DNA from: JBBSUX01 sp038234045
Lineage (GTDB): Bacteria > Pseudomonadota > Gammaproteobacteria > Burkholderiales > Burkholderiaceae_C
DNA: 27,197 nucleotides
Reading direction: 5' to 3'
NCBI GenBank assembly: GCA_038234045.1
Contig: JBBSUX010000007.1
Location: 1 to 27,197 of the forward strand
A program made the position numbers and the translations under genes. A model generated the notes under the pieces. That model worked only from the letters and a program-made list of their open reading frames with translations. It did no database searches and was not told the origin of the DNA. Positions 1 through 7,221 of the stretch are shown here, in pieces. How positions within the stretch are numbered: the first letter of the stretch is position 1; each line of letters begins with the position of its first letter.

Positions 1-43
1 AGACTGTCGGATGGCGAAGACGCCCACCAAAGACAAAACCGGA

Positions 44-898
44 TCAGGGTCGCGCGTGCGATCCTGGGGGAGCGATTGGATCGTCGTTCACGCGCAACTT
101 GCGCCCCCACAGGTACAGACCGAAAACGATCATCGGAACGCAGAGCCATTGCCCCATGCTCATGCCCAGCGAGAGCAATCCGAGGAAATTGTCCGGCTCC
201 CGGAAAAATTCTGCGATGAACCGCAAAACTCCATAGCCGATCAGAAACACGCCGGCAACCTGGCCTCGGCGGTGCGGCTTTCGCGCATACAGCCAGAGAA
301 TGACGAAAAGCAGCATGCCCTCCAACAGGAACTCGTAAATCTGCGAGGGATGCCGCGGCAACATCGAGCCACTTTGGGGAAACACCATGCCCCAGGGAAG
401 CGAAGGGTCGGAGAAGCGACCCCAGAGTTCACCGTTGATGAAGTTTCCGATACGCCCTGCGGCCAGACCGGTAGGCACGCAGGGCGCCACGAAATCAGCA
501 ACTTCGAGCCACGGCTTGTGCCGTGTCCGGGCGAACCAGATCATCGAGACGATGACGCCGAGCAAGCCGCCATGAAAACTCATGCCGCCTTCCCACACCG
601 CAAAGATCTGCAGCGGATGGGAGGCGTAGAACTCGGGCTTGTAGAAAAGGCAATATCCGAGCCGACCGCCAAGCACTACCCCCGCCACACCGAGAAACAG
701 CAGATCCTCGACATCCTTCTGCTTCCAGGCCCGCTCGGGCGGCATGCTGTTGAAAGGCGGATGCCGCAGTCGGAGATGGCCCAACCACAGAAAAAGACCG
801 AAGCCGACCAGATAGGTCAGGCCGTACCAGTGAATGGCCAAGGGCCCCACCTGCAGCGCGATGGGGTCGATATGGGGATACATCAGCATGGCCGGCAT
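44..898 (-). CDS. lgt: Prolipoprotein diacylglyceryl transferase
   Basis: Lgt moves the diacylglyceryl group of phosphatidylglycerol onto the lipobox cysteine of prolipoproteins, the first step of lipoprotein maturation in the inner membrane. The 284-residue product is a multi-pass membrane protein of the usual family length. It carries the family signature GRIGNFINGELWGR at residues 148-161 and a conserved SFHGG segment at 108-111 containing the His counted as essential in E. coli Lgt. The start at 898 is preceded by a weak GCAGG. ATG codons at residues 4 and 6 are alternatives, and homologues often begin near MLxxPxIDP, so the true start may be at 889. It lies 41 bp downstream of the CoA ligase gene on the same strand and may be co-transcribed with it. 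The identification is secure. Confidence 0.95.
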   Translation of the reverse strand: MPAMLMYPHIDPIALQVGPLAIHWYGLTYLVGFGLFLWLGHLRLRHPPFNSMPPERAWKQKDVEDLLFLGVAGVVLGGRLGYCLFYKPEFYASHPLQIFAVWEGGMSFHGGLLGVIVSMIWFARTRHKPWLEVADFVAPCVPTGLAAGRIGNFINGELWGRFSDPSLPWGMVFPQSGSMLPRHPSQIYEFLLEGMLLFVILWLYARKPHRRGQVAGVFLIGYGVLRFIAEFFREPDNFLGLLSLGMSMGQWLCVPMIVFGLYLWGRKLRVNDDPIAPPGSHARP

Positions 899-939
899 TG
901 TGCCTGCAGGTCAGAAGGTGGTCGCGGCGGCAACCCCAT

Positions 940-2523
940 TCAGGCCTGGACGAACAGGGCCCGGTGCTGCTCGCGCAGCAAAGCCTTTTGCACTTTGCCC
1001 ATGACATTGCGCGGGAGCGCATCGACCAGCATGCAATATTTGGGCACCTTGAAGCCCGCGAGCCGCTCCTTGAGCGATATCAACAAATGCGATGGCTCAG
1101 GCCTTGCATCCGGCTCCGCCACTACCACAGCGACTCCGACCTCACCGAAATCCGGATGCGGCACGCCGACCACGGCCGATTCGGCAACGCCCGGCAACTC
1201 GTTGAGACAAGCCTCTACCTCGGCAGGGTAGACGTTGAGCCCGCCGCTGATGATCAGGTCCTTCGTGCGTCCGACGATGGTCACATAGCCGAGCCCGTCC
1301 ACCTTGCCCACGTCACCAGTCTTGAAGAAGGCGTCAGCGGTGAACTCTTCCCGGGTTTTTTCCGGCATGCGCCAATAGCCGGCAAAAACATTGGCGCCCG
1401 CGACCTGAATGCTGCCGATCTCGTCAGTGACACAAGTGCGCAGATATTGCTGGTCGGCGGTGCGGCCATCCTCTTCGGCCACCACTCTCAGCTGGACGCC
1501 TGGCAACGGAAAACCCACTGTCCCGCCCTTGCGCTCGCCAAGCACGGAGTTGTACGGATTGGAGGTAATCATGTTGGTCTCGCTCATCCCGTAACGCTCG
1601 ACGATGGTGTGACCGGTGCGCTCGCGCCAGGCATTAAAGGTCTCGACCAGCAGCGGCGCCGAGCCGGAGGTAAAGAGCCGCATGTTGCGAACCGCTTGCG
1701 AATTCAGGCCTGGATCAGCCAGCAGGCGTCCATACAGCGTCGGCACCCCCATGAAGACCGTTGCATCGGGCAGTCGGGGGATGATGCGCTTTGCATCGAA
1801 GCGACTGAACCAGAGCATCTTGCTGCCATTGAGCAGAGCGCCGTGCAGGGCAACGAACAACCCGTGCACATGAAAGATCGGCAGTGCATGGATCAGCACA
1901 TCGCCGGGAATCCAGCCCCAATAATCCTTCAGCACCTCAGCGTTGGCGAGCAGATTGCGATGCGAGAGCATCGCGCCCTTGCTTCGCCCTGTGGTTCCGC
2001 TGGTGTAGATGATCGCGGCAAGATCATCGTCGCGCGACCGCACCGGCACATGCCGGTCACTGCACCCCGTTGCCAGTTCAAGCAAGGTACCTGTGCGATC
2101 GTCATCGAGCGTAAAGAGGTAGCCCGTTCCTGCGGCCTTGGCGATGGGGCCGATCCACTCCGCATGGGCACTAGTGCACACCACCACCGCAGGCTCGGAA
2201 TTGCCGATGAAATATTCGATCTCCGCCGTCTTGTACGCCGTGTTCAAAGGCACGAACACATAACCGGCGCGCAGGCACGCAAGGTAGAGCAGCATCGCCT
2301 CCACTGATTTTTCCACCTGCACCACAATCCTCGCGCCCGGCTCCAACTCCAGGGCTGCCAGCAGATTGGCGATCATTGCGCTGGCCCGGCTCAGGTCCGA
2401 CCAGGTGTAGAAAAGGCCGTTATCTGTTTCGATGGCTACGCTGGTCTCGTTGGCGGGAAAAGCGGCGTGCAGCGCGGAGAACAGGTTGGCGTCTTGGGGC
2501 TGATGGGAAGCGGCGTTTGGCAT
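940..2523 (-). CDS. matB: Malonyl-CoA synthetase-like acyl-CoA ligase
   Basis: This is an ANL-superfamily ligase that activates a carboxylic acid through an acyl-adenylate to its CoA thioester; the most likely substrate is malonate. Visible motifs in the 527-residue product are the P-loop YTSGTTGRSKG (173-183), YGMSET (311-316), GRTKDLIISGGLNVYPAEVE in the hinge and C-terminal domain, and the adenylation Lys in PRNVMGK (about 510). The stretches QVEKSVEAMLLYLACLRAG and PLNTAYKTAE resemble MatB proteins. The frame is open back to an ATG at 2619, but those extra 32 residues are Cys/Trp/Pro-rich and begin inside a dispersed repeat, so I chose the ATG at 2523. No malonate transporter or decarboxylase gene is adjacent, and the symbol rests on similarity alone. 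It lies downstream of lysR and upstream of lgt on the same strand. Confidence 0.82.
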   Translation of the reverse strand: MPNAASHQPQDANLFSALHAAFPANETSVAIETDNGLFYTWSDLSRASAMIANLLAALELEPGARIVVQVEKSVEAMLLYLACLRAGYVFVPLNTAYKTAEIEYFIGNSEPAVVVCTSAHAEWIGPIAKAAGTGYLFTLDDDRTGTLLELATGCSDRHVPVRSRDDDLAAIIYTSGTTGRSKGAMLSHRNLLANAEVLKDYWGWIPGDVLIHALPIFHVHGLFVALHGALLNGSKMLWFSRFDAKRIIPRLPDATVFMGVPTLYGRLLADPGLNSQAVRNMRLFTSGSAPLLVETFNAWRERTGHTIVERYGMSETNMITSNPYNSVLGERKGGTVGFPLPGVQLRVVAEEDGRTADQQYLRTCVTDEIGSIQVAGANVFAGYWRMPEKTREEFTADAFFKTGDVGKVDGLGYVTIVGRTKDLIISGGLNVYPAEVEACLNELPGVAESAVVGVPHPDFGEVGVAVVVAEPDARPEPSHLLISLKERLAGFKVPKYCMLVDALPRNVMGKVQKALLREQHRALFVQA

Positions 2524-2616
2524 CGGATGGGCGAAGTCAGATCGGTGCGGAAAGGTGCGTATTGGGCAACACCAGATTGTGCAGCCTGGGACAGGCCCCG
2601 TCTGCCAGATTCTTTT

Positions 2617-2674
2617 CATTTGATAGCTGTATGCGCTTACGGGATAAAGGCATATGGCCCTTTTTATTCATGAA
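2617..2674 (+). repeat. Dispersed low-GC repeat, copy C (supplies the lysR stop)
   Basis: This is a 58 bp AT-rich stretch (about 40% GC by hand count). It shares the blocks TTGA-AGCTG, TGCGC, TAT-GCC and TTCAT-AA, in the same order and spacing, with the copies at 13191-13254 and 25501-25558. It lies between matB and lysR. The lysR stop codon (2664-2666) and its last three sense codons fall within or at the edge of the repeat. Confidence 0.65.
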
Positions 2675-3686
2675 TCTGGCTGATTCCTGAGACTTGTGTC
2701 GAACCGCCGAACGCAACTCCACCATCCGCAAATCCGCGCTGCCGGACGAAATCCACAAATCTTTCCATCGCCGGATTCTTCGTTTGTCGGGACCAGACCA
2801 GGCTCGTTTCACAAGCAGGCAATAGTGCCGGCACCACACCCGCCACTTTCCTGCCGCGTGCCGGCAGCGCCTCTGTCACGATCTCGCCGGCGTGTCGATA
2901 CACCACCCCGTCGCGCCGGAAATGGGTGACGCTTTCGGGTACCCAGGCCACGCCAATTCCACCCCAGACGAGGTTGACGATGGTTTGCATCTGAATGGCC
3001 TCCTGCGCGATCGCCAGCGTCACTCCGGCTGCCTGGTAGAGACCCATGATCGCGTCGTGCACCGAAGGCAGGATTCGGCGCGGAAAGATCACCAGCGGTT
3101 CGGTCAGGATCCCGTCGAGCATGGCATCCGGCCCTTCGGCGAGCGGGTGTTGTGCCGGCAAGGCAAGCGCCAGCGGCTCCGAGGCTACCGCCAGCCGCTC
3201 GAGCCCGGTGGGCGCCATGCCGGGCGAATGCAGCACCAGTCCGGCATCGATCTCGCCACGCTCCAGTGCTTCGAGCTGCACGTCGCCGGTGGCTTCGACC
3301 AGTTCCAGCGCCACATCCGGGCAGCGCTCGCGGAAATCACGTACCCAGCCCGGAAGAATGCCGAAGCCGACCGTTGAGACAAAAGCCAGCCGCACCCGGC
3401 CCACTTCGCCGGCCGCGGCTGCTCTCGCTCGCCCGGGCAGCGCTTGGGCGCGCGCCAGCAATTCGCGCACATCAGGCAGCAGCGCCTCGCCGGTGGGAGT
3501 AAGCGCGACACGCCGCCGCGTACGGTCGAATAGCAGTACGCCCAGCGTTTTCTCAAGCTGAGCAATAGCCTGCGTGACCGGCGGCTGCGTCATGTGCAGG
3601 CGCAGCGCGGCGCGGCCGAAGTGGAGTTCTTCGGCCACTGCGACAAACTGCCGCCAGGCCCGCAGGTCAATCAGCGCGCTTTTCAT
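2664..3686 (-). CDS. LysR-family transcriptional regulator, divergent from ilvD
   Basis: This 340-residue protein has an N-terminal winged helix-turn-helix typical of LysR regulators at about residues 8-67 (RQFVAVAEELHFGRAALRL, then PPVTQAIAQLEKTLGVLLFDR). It is followed by the periplasmic-binding-protein-like effector domain to about residue 315. It is transcribed divergently from ilvD across 151 bp that contain dyad sequences, so control of ilvD and of itself is the natural inference. It could also influence matB, which lies downstream on the same strand. The effector is unknown. The protein is somewhat longer than the usual 300 or so residues. The C-terminal tail is non-conserved in appearance and its stop codon is provided by a dispersed repeat, so the original 3' end may have been changed by the repeat's arrival. 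Confidence 0.88.
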   Translation of the reverse strand: MKSALIDLRAWRQFVAVAEELHFGRAALRLHMTQPPVTQAIAQLEKTLGVLLFDRTRRRVALTPTGEALLPDVRELLARAQALPGRARAAAAGEVGRVRLAFVSTVGFGILPGWVRDFRERCPDVALELVEATGDVQLEALERGEIDAGLVLHSPGMAPTGLERLAVASEPLALALPAQHPLAEGPDAMLDGILTEPLVIFPRRILPSVHDAIMGLYQAAGVTLAIAQEAIQMQTIVNLVWGGIGVAWVPESVTHFRRDGVVYRHAGEIVTEALPARGRKVAGVVPALLPACETSLVWSRQTKNPAMERFVDFVRQRGFADGGVAFGGSTQVSGISQIHE

Positions 3687-3707
3687 ATACCCCGCATATT
3701 AATCAAG

Positions 3708-3755
3708 TCCCCAAATAGGATTGGGAGCAATAAGAGGATCGTCCGATACTGCTCC
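3708..3755. promoter_or_regulatory. Candidate LysR operator between lysR and ilvD
   Basis: Two overlapping dyads lie in the 151 bp divergent intergenic region. Positions 3708-3726 form TCCCCAA-ATAGGA-TTGGGA. Positions 3724-3755 form a longer imperfect dyad whose arms GGAGCAATA and TACTGCTCC match at eight of nine positions around a 14 bp spacer. LysR proteins commonly bind such dyads in divergent promoters, often with a T-N11-A core. The assignment is inferred from position and symmetry only. Confidence 0.4.
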
Positions 3756-3820
3756 ATCGCATTTGTGCTTTGCTTGGCCGATTCCCTCACTGCTTTTTTC
3801 CTCCCACTAACGCTGCGCTC

Positions 3821-3826
3821 AAGGAG
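3821..3826 (+). promoter_or_regulatory. Ribosome-binding site of ilvD
   Basis: AAGGAG lies 11 bases before the ATG at 3838. It supports that start over other in-frame codons. Confidence 0.7.
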
Positions 3827-3837
3827 AACCTCACCCC

Positions 3838-5532
3838 ATGCCTACCCATCCGATCCAGATCAACCACCGCAGCGCCAACATCACCGAAGGCAAGAGCCGC
3901 GCGCCGAATCGCTCCATGTACTACGCGATGGGCTACGAGGAAAGCGATTTCAAGAAGCCGATGGTGGGCGTGGCCAACGGCCATAGCACCATCACGCCGT
4001 GCAACTCCGGCTTGCAGAAGCTCGCCGATGCGGCGATTGCCGGAATCGAGGAAGCTGGCGGCAATGCACAGGTGTTCGGCACGCCGACCATTTCCGACGG
4101 CATGGCCATGGGCACCGAAGGCATGAAGTACAGCCTGGTGAGCCGCGAAGTGATTTCCGATTGCGTGGAAACCTGCGTGCAGGGCCAGTGGATGGATGGC
4201 GTACTGGTAGTGGGCGGTTGCGACAAGAACATGCCCGGTGGCCTGATGGGCATGCTGCGGGCCAACGTGCCTGCCATCTATGTGTACGGCGGCACCATCC
4301 TGCCGGGCCGCTACCAGGGCAAGGATCTGAATATCGTCAGCGTGTTCGAGGCGGTGGGCGAGAACGCCGCCGGCAAACTCAGTGACCACGATTTGCGCGA
4401 GATCGAGATGCGCGCCATTCCCGGCACCGGCTCCTGCGGCGGCATGTACACCGCCAACACCATGTCCTCGGCTTTCGAAGCGCTGGGCATCAGCCTGCCC
4501 TACTCCTCGACGATGGCCAATCCGCATGAAGAGAAGGCCAATTCGGCGAAGGAATCGGCCAAGGTGCTGATCGAGGCCATCAAGAAAGACATCAAGCCGC
4601 GCGACATCGTGACGAAGAAGGCCATCGAAAACGCGGTGGCTGTCATCATGGCGACGGGTGGGTCGACCAACGCGGTGCTGCACTTCCTCGCCATCGCTCA
4701 TACGGCTGAGGTGGACTGGTCGATCGACGATTTCGAACGCATTCGCCAGCGTACGCCGGTGCTGTGCGACCTCAAGCCCAGCGGCAAATATCTGGCGGTG
4801 GATCTGCACCAGGCAGGCGGCATTCCGCAGGTCATGAAGATGCTGCTCAAAGCCGGCTTGCTGCATGGCGACTGCATCACCATCAGCGGCCAGACGATTG
4901 CCGAGGTGTTGAAGGATGTCCCTGATGCGCCGCGCGCCGATCAGGACGTGATTCGGCCCATCGACAAGCCCATGTATGCGCAGGGCCACCTCGCGATCCT
5001 GAAGGGTAATCTGAGCCCCGAAGGCTGCGTTGCCAAGATCACCGGCTTGAAGAATCCGGTGATGACCGGCCCGGCGCGGGTGTTCGACGACGAGCAATCG
5101 GCGCTCAAGGCCATTCTCGACGGAAAAATCGTGGCGGGTGATGTGATGGTGCTGCGCTACCTCGGTCCCAAGGGCGGTCCGGGCATGCCAGAAATGCTAG
5201 CCCCCACCGGTGCGTTGATCGGTGCGGGCCTGGGAGAGTCGGTCGGCCTGATAACCGACGGACGTTTTTCGGGCGGTACTTGGGGCATGGTGGTCGGGCA
5301 TGTGGCGCCGGAGGCGGCGGCAGGCGGCACCATTGCACTGGTGGAAGAAGGCGACTCGATCACCATCGACGCGCACACGCTGAAGTTGGAACTCAATGTG
5401 CCGGATGCTGAGATCGCGAAGCGTCGTGCAGCCTGGAAGGCGCCCAAACCGCGGTACACCCGCGGGGTACAGGCCAAATTCGCCTTCAACGCGTCCAGCG
5501 CGAGCCGGGGCGCGGTGCTGGATGACTACTGA
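3838..5532 (+). CDS. ilvD: Dihydroxy-acid dehydratase
   Basis: IlvD dehydrates 2,3-dihydroxyisovalerate and 2,3-dihydroxy-3-methylvalerate to the 2-keto acid precursors of valine, leucine and isoleucine in the cytoplasm. The 564-residue product carries the three iron-sulfur cysteines of the family: C55 (TPCNSGLQ), C128 (VGGCDKNMPGG) and C200 (GTGSCGGMYTANTM). Three cysteines in these contexts suggest the shorter [2Fe-2S]-type subgroup. The C-terminal half contains the conserved GPKGGPGMPEML and TDGRFSGGTWG segments. It is monocistronic: it diverges from lysR and is followed 45 bp later by a strong terminator. Regulation by the divergent LysR protein is likely but not shown. Confidence 0.97.
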   Translation: MPTHPIQINHRSANITEGKSRAPNRSMYYAMGYEESDFKKPMVGVANGHSTITPCNSGLQKLADAAIAGIEEAGGNAQVFGTPTISDGMAMGTEGMKYSLVSREVISDCVETCVQGQWMDGVLVVGGCDKNMPGGLMGMLRANVPAIYVYGGTILPGRYQGKDLNIVSVFEAVGENAAGKLSDHDLREIEMRAIPGTGSCGGMYTANTMSSAFEALGISLPYSSTMANPHEEKANSAKESAKVLIEAIKKDIKPRDIVTKKAIENAVAVIMATGGSTNAVLHFLAIAHTAEVDWSIDDFERIRQRTPVLCDLKPSGKYLAVDLHQAGGIPQVMKMLLKAGLLHGDCITISGQTIAEVLKDVPDAPRADQDVIRPIDKPMYAQGHLAILKGNLSPEGCVAKITGLKNPVMTGPARVFDDEQSALKAILDGKIVAGDVMVLRYLGPKGGPGMPEMLAPTGALIGAGLGESVGLITDGRFSGGTWGMVVGHVAPEAAAGGTIALVEEGDSITIDAHTLKLELNVPDAEIAKRRAAWKAPKPRYTRGVQAKFAFNASSASRGAVLDDY

Positions 5533-5577
5533 AAAATAAACCAGTCCGGGCAGGCCCAGGGGTCTGAAAAATCAAAA

Positions 5578-5615
5578 GGGAGCGGGCAATCAACACCGAT
5601 TGCCCGCCCCCTTTT
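5578..5615 (+). terminator. Intrinsic terminator of ilvD
   Basis: A perfect 10 bp stem (GCGGGCAATC at 5582-5591 and GATTGCCCGC at 5598-5607) closes a 6-base loop. GGGA and CCCC flanks extend it, and TTTT follows at 5612-5615. It sits 45 bp past the ilvD stop codon. It may also act on the convergent small gene to the right. Confidence 0.88.
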
Positions 5616-5650
5616 ACCTTCGCTTGGAGACAGGAGTTCTCCGCAGGAAC

Positions 5651-5902
5651 TCAGCGGCGAGGCGGCGAACGCTTTGTGCCCAAGCCGAGTGCGTCACGCT
5701 GTTTTTCGATGCGCTTTTTCTTGCGCCCTTCCATCTTCTCCATTTCGCGGCGCTTGGTCAGGCCGCTGGAATCAGCCCAGGCCCACCAGACAATCGCAAG
5801 CCCGAAAGGCGAAAGCACCCACCACCAGGCCCATGTCGCCACGGGGGCGATCGCCAGATATTTGAGCAGCAGAAGGATGATTCCGAGTCCAAGGAAAAGC
5901 AT
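5651..5902 (-). CDS. Small Trp-rich membrane protein
   Basis: This 83-residue protein has a hydrophobic N-terminal segment (about residues 1-20), then a short loop and a second tryptophan-rich segment. Trp residues stand at 24, 26-28, 39, 40 and 42. A strongly basic, charged tail (about 49-83, KRREMEKMEGRKKKRIEKQ) follows. This architecture matches the small Trp-rich protein family known in Burkholderiales (TIGR04438, from memory), whose function is unknown. Two membrane passes with a cytoplasmic basic tail are likely. The gene is convergent with ilvD, and nothing in the context suggests a role. Confidence 0.8.
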   Translation of the reverse strand: MLFLGLGIILLLLKYLAIAPVATWAWWWVLSPFGLAIVWWAWADSSGLTKRREMEKMEGRKKKRIEKQRDALGLGTKRSPPRR

Positions 5903-6091
5903 CAGGGGGCCTCACTAGAATGCGGATGTACTGTAAGCGAGCCGGGCGCTGTGGTGTCGAGCAAATGACCGATGTTCAGTAAATCGATCAATAACGCGCG
6001 CGAGCGCGTCGGCGGCAGGCGGCGGGCGGCGTAAGCTCAGGCGGCTACAAGCGGATCCTGCGACTGCAACTTTGAATCTCGGAGCTCAACC

Positions 6092-6418
6092 ATGCACCTG
6101 CGCGTTTCCTCTTCACTCCTGGGCCTAGCAGTCGTCACGGTGGCGTGTATCGCTGCAAGCGGTGCGGCGCATGCAGACCTTGCGCTCGCGCAGTCACGCA
6201 ATTGCATGTCCTGCCACGCGGTGGATCACAAGGTGGTGGGACCGGCGTTCAGGGATGTGGCCAAACGCTACGCCGGCCAGGACATGACCGAAAAGCTCGC
6301 CGCCAAGATCCGCAGTGGCGGCGCAGGCGCCTGGGGGCCGGTACCGATGCCGGCCAATCCCCAAGTGAGCGTGGCGGAGTCCAAGCAGCTCGCAGCATGG
6401 GTGCTGAGCCTCAAGTAG
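6092..6418 (+). CDS. Periplasmic monohaem class I cytochrome c (c551/c552 type)
   Basis: This 108-residue electron carrier has a Sec signal peptide (about residues 1-28, cleavage expected after AHA). The mature domain has about 80 residues. Covalent haem attachment is at CMSCH (38-42), and the distal axial ligand is probably M86 in GPVPMPANP. The mature length and the VGPAFRDVAKRY segment match small cytochromes c551/c552 that shuttle electrons between the cytochrome bc1 complex or a dehydrogenase and a terminal oxidase or reductase. The partner cannot be told from the context, because the flanking genes are not respiratory. It converges with the LapA-like gene 43 bp away, with no clear terminator between them. 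Confidence 0.92.
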   Translation: MHLRVSSSLLGLAVVTVACIAASGAAHADLALAQSRNCMSCHAVDHKVVGPAFRDVAKRYAGQDMTEKLAAKIRSGGAGAWGPVPMPANPQVSVAESKQLAAWVLSLK

Positions 6419-6461
6419 CGCACACGATGGCGCCAGCATCCATACGCACGCTAGCTTTTGC

Positions 6462-6950
6462 CTAAAAGACGTTCGGATCCTGGCGCCCCTCATCCCTGGA
6501 GATCACCGGTGTCAGAGTGATCGGCTCAGAGCCACCAGCGACGCGCGACAACCGGTCTTCAAGTTGCCCCACGTGTGCGGCCGTGGTGTTGTCAGATTGT
6601 TCGATGCGCGCTGCAAGTGCCGACTGCAGGCTGGCAATCCGCGTTTCCAGGTAACTGCGCAGCTCGGTGAAGCGGGAAGCCTCGGCCTTGTCAGCCAACT
6701 CGCGCTGCGCCTGAAGTTCCCGTCCATGCCGGCGTGTCTCCATCAGTACCGTACTTTGCAGGTACAGCACATAGACCACGAAGAAAATGGCCAGGATCAC
6801 GGTGAGGGCCAGCATGATGAGCCCCAATGGCGCCTGAATGGTGGTGACGCCCAGCGACACATCGGTACTGGTTGAGAGCGCCGTCCAGTTGAGCGCCGCA
6901 AGCGCCGCGATTAAAAGCGCGACGACGAGAAGCAGAATGGTTCGGATCAT
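6462..6950 (-). CDS. LapA-like two-pass membrane protein with coiled coil
   Basis: This 162-residue protein has two predicted membrane segments (about residues 4-22 and 43-68) separated by a short loop containing VSLGVTTIQAPLGLI. This resembles the LapA (DUF1049) membrane hairpin found in lipopolysaccharide assembly protein A and its relatives. The rest, about residues 72-140, is hydrophilic, rich in Glu, Gln, Ala and Arg, and likely coiled coil. The tail is disordered. No enzymatic motif is visible. It is the first gene after acs on the minus strand, but 230 bp separate them, so separate transcription is possible. The family assignment is tentative. Confidence 0.7.
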   Translation of the reverse strand: MIRTILLLVVALLIAALAALNWTALSTSTDVSLGVTTIQAPLGLIMLALTVILAIFFVVYVLYLQSTVLMETRRHGRELQAQRELADKAEASRFTELRSYLETRIASLQSALAARIEQSDNTTAAHVGQLEDRLSRVAGGSEPITLTPVISRDEGRQDPNVF

Positions 6951-7056
6951 GTGCGGATCTCCGGCGGGATGAAACAGAGCCCTGTTGTAACCGAGCCGGC
7001 AATCGGCGCCGCTCGCAAAGGTAACGCGACGACTGCAGCAAGGCGTTAATGAAGCT

Positions 7057-7097
7057 TCAATTGGCCTCGCCCAATTGATCCAGAATTGCGGGGTTTT
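7057..7097 (-). repeat. Direct repeat copy 1: duplicated 3' end of acs
   Basis: These 41 bp are identical to 7181-7221, the last 13 codons of acs including the stop (less one base). The offset is 124 bp. The match ends exactly at the stop codon on one side: the next base is T here and A in the other copy. An inner dyad (CAATTGG and CCAATTG around six bases) is present in both copies. Confidence 0.97.
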
Positions 7098-7125
7098 GTG
7101 GCCACATCACGTCGCTGCGCGACAT
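7057..7125 (-). pseudogene. 22-codon chimeric ORF ending in the acs C-terminus
   Basis: An ATG at 7125 opens a frame of ten codons (MSRSDVMWPQ) that runs straight into the duplicated acs tail NPAILDQLGEAN and its stop. GGGGGA at 7131-7136, five bases before the ATG, is a plausible ribosome-binding site. The frame matches that of acs. The simplest reading is a recombination scar joining the start of another gene to the end of acs, but an expressed micropeptide cannot be excluded. The first ten residues are not recognised. Confidence 0.45.
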
Positions 7126-7180
7126 GAGTGTCCCCCAACCACGCAAGCGCTTCGCACTCGCGCGTACCGCGCTCTACGGA

Positions 7181-7221
7181 TCAATTGGCCTCGCCCAATT
7201 GATCCAGAATTGCGGGGTTTT
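7181..7221 (-). repeat. Direct repeat copy 2: native 3' end of acs
   Basis: This is the second member of the perfect 41 bp direct repeat and lies inside the acs coding sequence. It begins at the acs stop codon (7181-7183). The 83 bp between the two copies (7098-7180) are GC-rich and contain small dyads such as GTCGC-TGC-GCGAC (7111-7123). Confidence 0.97.

Noticed and set aside
11..1231. Long open frame on the plus strand opposite lgt and the end of matB
   Set aside because: It is antisense to two well-supported genes. Its composition is that of a GC-rich shadow frame, and it has no recognisable domain.
2524..2619. N-terminal extension of the CoA ligase to the ATG at 2619
   Set aside because: It begins inside a dispersed repeat and encodes an atypical Cys/Trp/Pro-rich leader. 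The ATG at 2523 gives the usual start.
3787..5097. 436-codon minus-strand frame opposite ilvD
   Set aside because: It is rich in His, Arg and Ala as expected from the reverse of a GC-rich coding frame. IlvD on the other strand is unambiguous.
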